Of a DNA stretch of 64,000 nucleotides, positions 45,227-53,624 are shown in pieces (within the stretch, counting starts at the first letter, position 1; each line of letters starts with the position of its first letter). The translations under genes and the position numbers were made by a program. This stretch comes from Hymenobacter baengnokdamensis. GTDB lineage: Bacteria; Bacteroidota; Bacteroidia; Cytophagales; Hymenobacteraceae. The notes below the pieces were generated by a model that saw only the letters and a list, made by a program, of their open reading frames with translations, had not been told where the DNA came from and did not search any database. The DNA is taken from assembly GCF_008728635.1 (NCBI RefSeq), contig NZ_CP044285.1:1550001-1614000 (forward strand). The letters run 5' to 3'.

Positions 45227-45799
45227 ATGGATAAGCAGCCAGCGCCCGGCGGCCCGCCTTGCGAACCCGGCCCGCCGGCTCAGGTTACGCTTCGCGCCCT
45301 GGAGCCCGACGACCTGGAGTTTTTATTCCAGCTCGAAAACGACCCGGAGCTGTGGGCAGTGTCAGACGTGCTGCCGGCCCCGGTTTCGCGCCACGCCCTG
45401 CGCGAATACCTGCGCCACGCCACCGCCAGCCTGGCCGAAGCCGGCCAAATGCGGTTGATTATCAACGCTGAAGCCGGCCAGGCGGTTGGTACCCTCGATT
45501 TATATGAGTACTCGGCGCTGCACCAGCGGGCCGGCGTGGGTATCACCATCCTGAAAAGCGTCCGGCGGCGCGGCTATGCGCAGGCCGCGCTGCAGCTGCT
45601 GTTGCTCTATGCTCGCCAAGCCTTGCAGCTGCATCAGCTATACTGCACCGTGGCCGAGACTAACCTGCCGAGCATCAGGCTGTTTGAGAAAGCGGGCTTT
45701 CGGCAGCTAGGCGTGCGGCGCGACTGGCTGCGTAAAAATACCCCGGGTGGCTGGGAAAATGCCGTCGAATTGCAGCTTATACTGAGTGCGCAGGGGTAA
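45227..45799 (+). CDS. GNAT-family N-acetyltransferase
   Basis: 190 aa. GNAT fold: VTLRALEPDDLEFLFQLENDPELWAVSD near 20-50, IVNAEAG-like strand (INAEAGQAVGTLDLYEYSAL), and the acetyl-CoA loop region AGVGITILKSVRRRGYAQAALQLLLLYARQ (RRRGYA standing in for the Q/RxxGxG/A motif), then FEKAGFRQLGVRRD at the end. It resembles RimJ/RimL-like protein acetyltransferases; the target is unknown. A Pro/Gly-rich N-terminal 18 residues precede the domain. It probably shares the dapF transcript. Confidence 0.87.
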   Translation: MDKQPAPGGPPCEPGPPAQVTLRALEPDDLEFLFQLENDPELWAVSDVLPAPVSRHALREYLRHATASLAEAGQMRLIINAEAGQAVGTLDLYEYSALHQRAGVGITILKSVRRRGYAQAALQLLLLYARQALQLHQLYCTVAETNLPSIRLFEKAGFRQLGVRRDWLRKNTPGGWENAVELQLILSAQG

Positions 45800-45935
45800 A
45801 GTGGCGGAAAAACTACCATTTTAAGCTCCGCCATATCCTTTTAGTAGAGCTTTCCGTAAAACAGGCAAGGCGCTACCCACCGGACGATTTTCCCCGGTTG
45901 CGGAGGCTCTTAGAAGCTCTTTCCTGTCTTATTTC

Positions 45936-47153
45936 ATGCCGCTTTCTACTCCGGCGGAGGCACCTGTGCGTGCCGCCGCTACCGCTCCGGCTGCGGGCCA
46001 AGCCGACGCTACCCCTTTTACGTATCTACTGCCCGACCTGGTTTGCTTTGCACACCTGCATTGGGATTTTGTGTGGCAGCGCCCGCAGCACCTGCTCTCA
46101 CGCTTTGCCCAGCACGGCCGGGTTTTTTACGTAGAAGATGCCTTCTTTCATGCCGACGACCTCATTGAGCCGCACCTGGAAGTGAAGGAGCGCCAGAATG
46201 GCGTGAAAGTATTGGTTGTACATCTACCCAATCGCCTGCGCGGCGACGACACTGCCAGTGACCAGGCACAGGTAGCGGTGCTGAAGAAGTTTTTTGCTGA
46301 TAACGGCATCGATACCTACGCTTTCTGGATTTATACGCCCATGGCCATGAGCCGGGCGCGGGAGTTTCACCCGGTGCTCACCGTGTACGACTGCATGGAT
46401 GAGCTGGCCCAGTTTAAGTTTGCCCCGCCCGCACTGCGCCAGCGCGAGCAGGAGCTGTTTCGGCAGGCCGACCTCGTCTTTACCGGCGGCCAGCGTCTGT
46501 ACGAAGCCAAGCGCGAGCAGCACGACGATGCCCATGCCTTCCCGAGCAGCATCGACAAAGAGCACTTCGGCCAGGCCCGCAACCCCAAGCTGGCTGAGCC
46601 GGCCGACCAGGCCGGTATCGCGCACCCGCGCATTGGCTTCTTTGGCGTCGTCGATGAGCGCCTCGATATCGAGCTGCTGGGCCAGCTCGCTACGAACCAT
46701 CCCCAGTGGCAGTTCGTTATCATCGGACCAGTAGTGAAGATTGACCCCGCCACGCTGCCGCATAATGAGAATATTCACTATCTGGGGGGCAAAAACTATC
46801 AGGAGCTGCCCGCTTATCTGCGCGGCTGGGACGTAGCCACGCTGCTCTTTGCCCGCAACGAAAGCACGGAATTTATCTCGCCCACCAAAACGCCCGAATA
46901 CCTGGCGGCCGGCCGGCCGGTAGTAAGCACCAGCATCCGCGACGTGGTGCGGCCCTACGGCGACCTCAACCTGGTGCAGATTGCCGACGACCCGAAGGAC
47001 TTCGGAAAAGCCATCGCCTACGCCCTGGAGCAGGGGAAAGATGCCGATTGGCGCACCCGCACCGACGACTACCTCGCTACTATCTCCTGGGACCTCACTT
47101 GGCAAAATATGGTGAACCTGATGCAGAAGCGCCTGCTTGCCAAAAAAGCCTGA
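45936..47153 (+). CDS. Glycosyltransferase (GT4-like), partner of glf
   Basis: 405 aa. It starts with a low-complexity Ala/Pro tail (about 1-25) before LPDLVCFAHLHWDFVWQRPQHLLSRFAQHGRVFYVED, the N-terminal block of a family of Bacteroidetes glycosyltransferases. The C-terminal half has IGFFGVVDERLDIELLGQLA, WQFVIIGPV, and ESTEFISPTKTPEYLAAGRPVVST, the GT-B donor-binding segment with the E(x7)E-like glutamates. It is 122 bp upstream of UDP-galactopyranose mutase, so it may transfer galactofuranose or act in the same surface-glycan pathway (inference). Confidence 0.85.
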   Translation: MPLSTPAEAPVRAAATAPAAGQADATPFTYLLPDLVCFAHLHWDFVWQRPQHLLSRFAQHGRVFYVEDAFFHADDLIEPHLEVKERQNGVKVLVVHLPNRLRGDDTASDQAQVAVLKKFFADNGIDTYAFWIYTPMAMSRAREFHPVLTVYDCMDELAQFKFAPPALRQREQELFRQADLVFTGGQRLYEAKREQHDDAHAFPSSIDKEHFGQARNPKLAEPADQAGIAHPRIGFFGVVDERLDIELLGQLATNHPQWQFVIIGPVVKIDPATLPHNENIHYLGGKNYQELPAYLRGWDVATLLFARNESTEFISPTKTPEYLAAGRPVVSTSIRDVVRPYGDLNLVQIADDPKDFGKAIAYALEQGKDADWRTRTDDYLATISWDLTWQNMVNLMQKRLLAKKA

Positions 47154-47274
47154 ATAGCAGTAGCCTGGCACTAGTCTTTCACCAGGCTACTACTGTCTTT
47201 AAGGCCGGAAATGGCCGCCGTAAATCGAATCAACGTAAAACAGACATAAATCTCATCCTCATAATAATTTCCCC

Positions 47275-48453
47275 ATGTTCGACTATCTCATCGTTGGAGC
47301 CGGCTTCGCTGGCAGCGTGCTGGCCGAGCGGCTAGCCACCCGCAGCAACAAAAAAGTGCTCATCATTGATAAGCGTAGCCACATTGGGGGTAATGCCTAT
47401 GACCATTATAACGAGGACGGCATTCTGATTCACAAATACGGTCCGCACATCTTTCATACCAACTCGAAAGATGTTTTTGACTACCTGGGCAACTTTACCG
47501 ACTGGCGCCCCTACGAGCACCGCGTGCTGGCCTCAGTTGACGGCCAGCTGGTACCGATGCCGATTAACCTTGACACTATCAACAAGCTCTATGGCCTGAA
47601 GCTAACCAGCTTCGAGGTAGAGCAGTTTTTTGAGTCGGTGGCTGAAGAAGTGCCCGTTATCAAAACGTCGGAGGATGTGGTAGTGAGCAAAGTAGGGCGT
47701 GAGCTGTATAATAAATTCTTCAAGAACTACACCAACAAGCAGTGGGGCCTCGACCCCTCGCAGCTGGATAAGTCGGTGACGAGCCGTGTGCCCACCCGTA
47801 CCAACCGCGACGACCGGTACTTTACCGATACCTACCAGGCCATGCCGCTGCACGGCTACACCCGCATGTTTGAGAAGATGCTCGACCACCCGAACATCAA
47901 AATCATGCTCAATACCGACTATCACGAGGTGATTAAGTTTATCCCCTTCAAGGAGATGATTTTCACTGGCCCGGTCGATGAGTATTTCGACTTCAAGTTT
48001 GGTAAGCTGCCCTACCGCTCGCTCGAATTCAAGCACGATACCCTCAACAAGGAGCAGCACCTGGCCGCGCCGGTGGTGAACTTCCCCAACGAGCACGCCT
48101 ACACCCGCATCACCGAGTTTAAGGCTCTCACCGGCCAGAGCCACCCAAAAACGGCCATCGTGTACGAATACCCGCAGGCCGAGGGCGACCCCTACTACCC
48201 CGTGCCCATGTCCGAAAACGCCGAGCTGTATGCCAAGTACAAAAAGCTCGCCGACGAAACACCGGGCGTGCATTTTGTAGGGCGTCTGGCTACATATAAA
48301 TATTACAATATGGACCAGGTGGTGGCTCAGGCCCTTACGCTCTACAAGAAGCTGACTGAGAAGGAAGAAGCCGCCAAGCCTGTGCGCCCGGCCATCGCCG
48401 GCTCGACTGCGCTGGTGGAAAAGCTCGTGAACCGCGAGCCGGCCAAGGAGTAA
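47275..48453 (+). CDS. glf: UDP-galactopyranose mutase
   Basis: 392 aa, standard length. FAD-binding GAGFAGSVLAERLA at 7-20, then DKRSHIGGNAYDHYNEDGILIHKYGPHIFHTN (33-64), NKQWGLDPSQLDKSVTSRVPTR with the conserved Arg/Trp substrate residues, and LPYRSLEFKHDT and HFVGRLATYKYYNMDQVVAQAL. It isomerises UDP-galactopyranose to UDP-galactofuranose using reduced FAD. It adds about 20 extra residues at the C-terminus (KPVRPAIAGSTALVEKLVN). Likely in one unit with the upstream glycosyltransferase. Confidence 0.95.
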   Translation: MFDYLIVGAGFAGSVLAERLATRSNKKVLIIDKRSHIGGNAYDHYNEDGILIHKYGPHIFHTNSKDVFDYLGNFTDWRPYEHRVLASVDGQLVPMPINLDTINKLYGLKLTSFEVEQFFESVAEEVPVIKTSEDVVVSKVGRELYNKFFKNYTNKQWGLDPSQLDKSVTSRVPTRTNRDDRYFTDTYQAMPLHGYTRMFEKMLDHPNIKIMLNTDYHEVIKFIPFKEMIFTGPVDEYFDFKFGKLPYRSLEFKHDTLNKEQHLAAPVVNFPNEHAYTRITEFKALTGQSHPKTAIVYEYPQAEGDPYYPVPMSENAELYAKYKKLADETPGVHFVGRLATYKYYNMDQVVAQALTLYKKLTEKEEAAKPVRPAIAGSTALVEKLVNREPAKE

Positions 48454-48457
48454 AGTA

Positions 48458-48534
48458 GTAGCGTGGACGCTGCGAGTCCGCGCGTAGAACGACCTGCAAC
48501 GATACCACGCGCGGACTCGCAGAGCCCGCGCTAC
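48458..48534. repeat. Palindromic repeat, GTAGCG family (copy e)
   Basis: Left arm 48458-48487 (GTAGCGTGGACGCTGCGAGT...) and right arm 48505-48534 with two mismatches. It begins 5 bp after the glf stop codon and precedes an ordinary terminator. Confidence 0.83.
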
Positions 48535-48558
48535 TTCTCTGCCAATAGTTCAGTTCTG

Positions 48559-48595
48559 TAAAACCCTGCACTCTTTTTGAGAGGGCAGGGTTTTA
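48559..48595. terminator. Terminator between glf and secA
   Basis: Arms 48559-48569 (TAAAACCCTGC) and 48585-48595 are perfect complements with a 15-nt loop; the right arm ends in TTTTATAATT. Confidence 0.75.
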
Positions 48596-48633
48596 TAATT
48601 TAAGGCCAGCCGGTCGGTTTAGCGGGTAGGCCT

Positions 48634-48641
48634 TAAATTTG
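48634..48641 (+). promoter_or_regulatory. -7 promoter box (TAAATTTG) of secA
   Basis: TAAATTTG is an exact TAnnTTTG match 39 bp before the ATG at 48681. It lies inside a longer in-frame extension from 48639, which supports the downstream ATG as the true start. Confidence 0.6.
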
Positions 48642-48680
48642 CCCGATACGCGCTGTCTTTTTAGCTATTTTGTTTACCCA

Positions 48681-51600
48681 ATGTTAGATTTCCTCGGCAA
48701 AACCGTCGCCAAGCTATTTGGCTCCAAAGCAGAAAAGGACCTCAAGGACGTGGTGCCTTACGTGGCCCTCATTAATGCGGAATATGCCAAACTGGCCGGC
48801 CTGACCGACGACCAACTGCGCCAGCGCACCCAGGAAGTCCGCCAGCAGGTAGATAGCAAGCTGGCGGGTATCGACAGCCAGCTTACCAGTTTGCAGGGTC
48901 AGATTGACGCGCAGCCGCAGCTCGATGTAACGAAGAAAGAGCAGATTTTTGACCAGATTGACGCGCTCGAAAAGCAGCGCAACAAAGAGCTCGAAACCGC
49001 TCTGACCGATGTACTGCCCCAGGCCTTCGCCATTGTAAAGGAAACCGCCCGCCGCTACGCCCAGAACGGCCAGCTGACGGTAACGGCTACGGATATGGAC
49101 CGCGAGATTGCCCGCACCAAGGCCAACGTGACCATCCAGGGCGATAAGGCTGTGTGGAGCAACAAGTGGCTGGCGGCCGGGGCCGAGATTACCTGGGACA
49201 TGGTGCACTACGATGTGCAGCTCATTGGCGGCGTGGTGCTGCACCAGGGCAAAATCGCCGAGATGGCCACTGGTGAAGGTAAAACGCTCGTGTCGACCCT
49301 GCCCGCGTTCCTCAATGCGCTGGGCGGGCGCGGCGTGCACCTCGTAACGGTGAACGACTACCTGGCCAAGCGCGACTCGGAGTGGAACGCGCCGCTGTTC
49401 GAGTTTCACGGCCTCACCGTAGACTGCATCGACAAGCACCAGCCCAACACCGATGCGCGCCGCAACGCCTACCTGGCCGACATCACCTACGGCACCAACA
49501 ACGAGTTTGGCTTCGACTACCTGCGCGACAACATGGCCCGCGACCCTTCGGAGCTGGTGCAGCGCAAGCACCACTATGCAATGGTCGACGAAGTGGACTC
49601 GGTACTGATTGACGATGCGCGGACGCCGCTCATCATCTCGGGCCCCGTGCCCAAGGGCGACGTGCACGAGTTTCTGCAGCTAAAGCCCCGCATCCAGCGC
49701 CTGGTGGATGAGCAGAAAAAGCTGGTGCAGAACTACCTGGTGCAGGCCCGCAAGCTCATTGCTGAAGGCAAAACCGGCGCCGAGGAAGGTGGCAAAACCG
49801 GCGACGGCGGTCTTATGCTGTTCCGTGCCTACCGCGGCCTGCCCAAAAGCAAGCCGCTCATCAAGTTTTTGTCGGAACCCGGCATTCGCGTGATTCTGCA
49901 GCAGGCCGAGAACTTCTACCTGCAAGACAACTCGCGCCAGATGCCGGAAGCTGATAAGCCGCTGTTCTTCACCATCGACGAGAAAAACAACCAGATTGAG
50001 TTGACCGAGAAAGGCATCGACCTGATTACGGCCCAGGGCGAAGACCCGCACCTGTTTATCATGCCCGATATCGGGGTCGAAATCGCCAACATCGAGAAGG
50101 CCGAGGCCCTCACGGCCGAAGAAAAGCTCCAGCAGAAAGAGCAGCTGATGTCGGACTACCAGGAGAAGAGCGAGCGGGTGCACACCGTAAACCAGCTGCT
50201 GAAAGCCTACACCCTGTTTGAGCGCGACGACCAGTATATCCTGAGCCAGGAAGGCAAGGTGATGATTGTCGACGAGCAAACCGGCCGCGTAATGGAAGGC
50301 CGCCGCTACTCCGACGGCCTGCACCAGGCCATCGAGGCCAAGGAAGGCGTGCGCATCGAGGATGCCACCCAGACCTACGCCACGGTGACGTTGCAGAACT
50401 TCTTCCGCATGTACCACAAGCTGGCCGGCATGACGGGCACAGCCGAAACCGAGGCGGGCGAGCTATGGGAAATCTATAAGCTCGACGTGGTGGTGATTCC
50501 GACCAACCGGCCCATCTCGCGCAAGGACGACCACGACAAGGTGTACCGCACGGTGCGTGAGAAGTATGCAGCTGTCATCAAAGAAATCGAGGAACTGGTA
50601 ACGGCCGGCCGGCCGGTACTCGTGGGTACGACCTCGGTTGAAATCTCCGAGCAGGTAAGCCGGATGCTACGCTTGCGCGGCATCAAGCACCAGGTGTTGA
50701 ACGCCAAGCAGAACCAGCGCGAAGCCGAGATTGTAGCCGCTGCCGGCTACCCCGGCACTGTGACCATCGCCACCAATATGGCTGGCCGGGGCACCGACAT
50801 CAAGCTGCGCGAAACCTCCAAGGAGGCGGGCGGCCTGGCCATCATCGGTACCGAGCGCCACGAAAGCCGCCGCGTCGACCGCCAGCTGCGGGGCCGCGCC
50901 GGCCGCCAGGGCGACCCCGGCTCGTCGCAGTTTTTCGTCTCGCTCGAAGACAACCTGATGCGCCTGTTCGGCTCGGAGCGCATTGCTAAGCTCATGGACC
51001 GCATGGGCATGGAAGAAGGCGAAGTGATTCAGCACTCGATGATTACGTCGAGTATTGAGCGCGCCCAGAAGAAAGTCGAGGAAAATAACTTCGGCACCCG
51101 CAAGCGCCTGCTCGAGTACGACGACGTGATGAACGCCCAGCGCGAGGTGGTGTACCGCCGCCGCCGCAACGCCCTCTTCGGCGAGCGCCTGGAGTTGGAT
51201 ATATTGAATATGGTATATGACGTCAGCGAGGACATTGCCGCCGGTCATAAAATCACGAACGACTACGAGGATTTCAAGCTGTCCATCATCAAGGATTTCG
51301 GCTACGATACGCACATCACGGCCCAGGAATTTGCAGCTCTGCCCGCCGAGCGCCTCACCCAGAAACTCTACGACGAGGCCACCGGCTACTACGAAAGCAA
51401 AAACGAGCACATCGGCCAGAACGCGCTGCCGATGATAAACGACCTGCTGAGCCAGAATACGCCCTACGAAAACATCGCCATCCCGTTTACCGATGGCCAC
51501 AAGCACACCCAGGTAATTGCCAACCTGCGTAAGGCTCAGGCCAGCAACGGCCTCGACATCATCCGGCAGATGGAGAAAGGCGCCGTGCTCTCGACCATCG

Positions 51601-52099
51601 ACGAAGCCTGGACCCAGCACCTGCGCCAGATGGACGACCTTAAGCAGGTGGTGCAAAACGCGGTGTACGAGCAGAAAGACCCGCTGCTGGTGTACAAGTT
51701 TGAGGCCTTTGAGCTGTTCAAGCGCATGCTGGCCAAGGTAAACCACGGTACCGCCGGCTTCCTCTTCAAGGCCGATGTACCAGTAGCCGCCGAAGCCGGT
51801 TTTGCCGAGCCCGAGTTCTACTACGAAGACGACCTGCCTGCTCCGGCCCCAATGCCCAAGCTCAAAGCCGAGAAAGCGGTGTCGGACGTATCGCTCGGGC
51901 CGGGCAGGAAGACCTCGACCAGGCCGCTGAGCTGGGCCTGGCCCCGCCCATCAGGCAGGAGCCCGCTCGTAGCCAGAAAATTGCCAATCGCAACGATAAG
52001 GTAAGCGTGCAGTACATGGACGGCCGCGTAGTGCGCGACGTAAAGTACAAAACCGTAGAGCAGGACGTGCTGGCCCAGCGCTGCGTGCTGGTAGATTAA
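48681..52099 (+). CDS. secA: Preprotein translocase ATPase SecA, frameshifted near the 3' end
   Basis: SecA drives proteins through SecYEG. From ATG 48681 the frame reads [15 protein letters not shown], then Walker [11 protein letters not shown] (NBD1), [43 protein letters not shown], and [13 protein letters not shown] and [23 protein letters not shown] (NBD2). Insertions in the variable regions are Bacteroidetes-like. This frame ends at 52004 with an unnatural Arg/Pro/Ser-rich tail. After about 51891-51905 another frame (ending TAA 52097-52099) encodes [16 protein letters not shown]...[32 protein letters not shown], the expected conserved C-terminus. So a 1-bp loss or 2-bp gain lies there: sequencing error, or a real lesion limited to the C-terminal linker. 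Recoding is not excluded. Confidence 0.93.
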
Positions 52100-52106
52100 A
52101 GAAATA

Positions 52107-52227
52107 AGCAGAACGTCATGCCGGACCTGCTAATGTATCTCGCGGGCCGCAGTAACCTTAATCGTTTAGCGGTTTTGGTTGCTACCACAAGCGAGATGAT
52201 TCAGCCGGCCCGACATGGCGTTCTGCT
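52107..52227. repeat. Palindromic repeat, GAACGTCAT family (copy 2)
   Basis: Left arm starts AGCAGAACGTCATGCCGG at 52107 and the right arm ends GACATGGCGTTCTGCT at 52227, with a second inner pair (ATCTCGC and GCGAGAT). About 121 bp between secA and deoC. Related to the element at 10060-10155. Confidence 0.65.
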
Positions 52228-52252
52228 TTAAGCCCTTTTAAGCTCTTATTGA

Positions 52253-52918
52253 ATGAACCTCGCCGCTACCTTCGACCATACCCTGTTGCGGCCCGACTGC
52301 ACCGAAGCGCAGATAACTCAGCTCTGCCAGGAGGCCCGGCAGTACGGCTTTGCCAGCGCCTGCGTGCCGCCGTGCCACGTGGCGCTGGCCGCCCGCGAGC
52401 TCAGCGGCTCGGGCGTGGCCGTGTGCACGGTTATTGGCTTTCCGCTGGGCTACAGCAGCAGCCGGGTGAAGTTTCGGGAAGCTGAAATTGCGATGGCCGA
52501 AGGTGCAACTGAGCTGGATGTGGTGCTGAATGTCTCGCTTCTGAAGTCGGGCCAGCTCGACTCGGTGAAGGCCGAAATTGAAGACCTGGCCGACCTGGCC
52601 GACGTGCACAGCTCGGTGCTCAAGGTCATTATCGAAACGGCCCTGCTTACCGAACAGGAGATGGAAACCGCTGCCCGGCTTTGTGCCGAGGCTGGCGCGC
52701 ATTTTGTGAAAACCAGCACCGGCTTTGCCAGCCGGGGCGCCTCCGTGGCTGATGTGGAGCTGCTGCGCCGCGTGTTGCCGGCGGCGGTGCGCATCAAGGC
52801 CAGTGGGGGCATCCGCACGCGGGCGCAGGCCGAGGCGTTATTGGCCGCCGGGGCCGACCGGCTAGGTACTTCTAATAGTCTGGCAATTTTGCAGGAAGAT
52901 GAATCTACGCCTTCGTAA
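52253..52918 (+). CDS. deoC: Deoxyribose-phosphate aldolase
   Basis: 221 aa class I aldolase. FDHTLLRPDCTEAQI at the start, VCTVIGFPLGYSSSRVKFREAEIAMAEGATELDVVLNVSLLKSG (catalytic Asp near 88), VLKVIIETALLTEQE (Lys/Glu) and IKASGGIRTRAQAEALLAAGADRLGTSNS with the Schiff-base-forming Lys near 183. It splits deoxyribose-5-phosphate into glyceraldehyde-3-phosphate and acetaldehyde. It overlaps the next gene by 20 bp. Confidence 0.95.
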   Translation: MNLAATFDHTLLRPDCTEAQITQLCQEARQYGFASACVPPCHVALAARELSGSGVAVCTVIGFPLGYSSSRVKFREAEIAMAEGATELDVVLNVSLLKSGQLDSVKAEIEDLADLADVHSSVLKVIIETALLTEQEMETAARLCAEAGAHFVKTSTGFASRGASVADVELLRRVLPAAVRIKASGGIRTRAQAEALLAAGADRLGTSNSLAILQEDESTPS

Positions 52919-53480
52919 AGCTGTGCTGCTGTTGAGTGTACCGCTGCTGGCGGCCTGCGCGGCTACGGCCCCAGCCGCCCCCACCGCCCGTGCCCAGGCG
53001 CCGGTTGATACAACGCACAAGCCCAGCCCGGCCGGCCCCGTCGAGAACCTGACGAAGTATCGGCCGGTATTTGCGCTGCCCGTGGCTACGGGCCCGCTTC
53101 CGACACCGGCTGCCGCTCTGCCGGGTGCGCCTTCAGCTAAAGCCGCTGCGCCCGCGCCCACCAACCAGGTAAATGCGCAGCTGGAGCAGCGCCTGCGCGA
53201 CCAGGCGTTTACCAACCAGAATGTGAAGTATGCCAGCGGCTACCGCGTGCGCGCTTACCTGGGCCTGGAGCGCGACCAGGTGATGAACATTCGCCGGCAG
53301 ATTATTGCCCGCTACCCCGACGAAACCGACTACATTACCTTTAAGCAGCCCGTGTACCGGCTCTACGTGGGCGACTACCTGACCCGGCTGGAGGCTGAGC
53401 GCGGCTTGCAGCGGGTGCGGCAGTTTGTGCCCCGCGCCGAGCTGGAGCCCATGCAGGTGCTGCTCAATAAGGTGCCGTAG
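52899..53480 (+). CDS. Lipoprotein with SPOR-like C-terminal domain
   Basis: 193 aa. Lipoprotein signal KAVLLLSVPLLAACAATAP (lipobox LAAC), then an Ala/Pro-rich disordered region (about 22-95), then a SPOR-like domain: KYASGYRVRAYLGLERDQVMNIRRQIIARYPDETDYITFKQPVYRLYVGDYLTRLEAERGLQRVRQF. SPOR domains bind denuded peptidoglycan at division sites; here the link to division is only inferred. The start overlaps the deoC end by 20 bp, so the two are co-transcribed, although their functions appear unrelated. Confidence 0.82.
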   Translation: MNLRLRKAVLLLSVPLLAACAATAPAAPTARAQAPVDTTHKPSPAGPVENLTKYRPVFALPVATGPLPTPAAALPGAPSAKAAAPAPTNQVNAQLEQRLRDQAFTNQNVKYASGYRVRAYLGLERDQVMNIRRQIIARYPDETDYITFKQPVYRLYVGDYLTRLEAERGLQRVRQFVPRAELEPMQVLLNKVP

Positions 53481-53505
53481 ACCACTGATTAGCACGGATT
53501 TTAAC

Positions 53506-53624
53506 GGATTTCACGAATTTTGTAAACGATTGCTTTTCCGTAGAGAATCCGTAAAGCCGTGTCTATGCTTCCTAAACAGCTTCAGTACTGCGGTTAAGAG
53601 CCGCCCACAAAATCCGTGAAATCC
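53506..53624. repeat. Inverted repeat GGATTTCACG(A/G)ATTTTGT, start codon of the next gene in its right arm
   Basis: 18-nt arms 53506-53523 and 53607-53624 with one mismatch. The flanks (CACGGATTTTAACGG and AATCCG) extend the similarity; sequences of this kind are dispersed in many bacterial genomes. The GTG at 53616 in the right arm is the only near start codon for the M20 hydrolase gene. Confidence 0.65.

Noticed and set aside
12444..48534. The five GTAGCG palindromes read as CRISPR repeats
   Set aside because: They are scattered over 36 kb, each is a hairpin, there are no regularly spaced repeats or spacers and no cas genes.
51880..51910. Programmed ribosomal frameshifting in secA
   Set aside because: No classic slippery heptamer or downstream structure is obvious, and programmed frameshifting in secA is not known; indel error is simpler. 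Kept only as a remote option in the finding.
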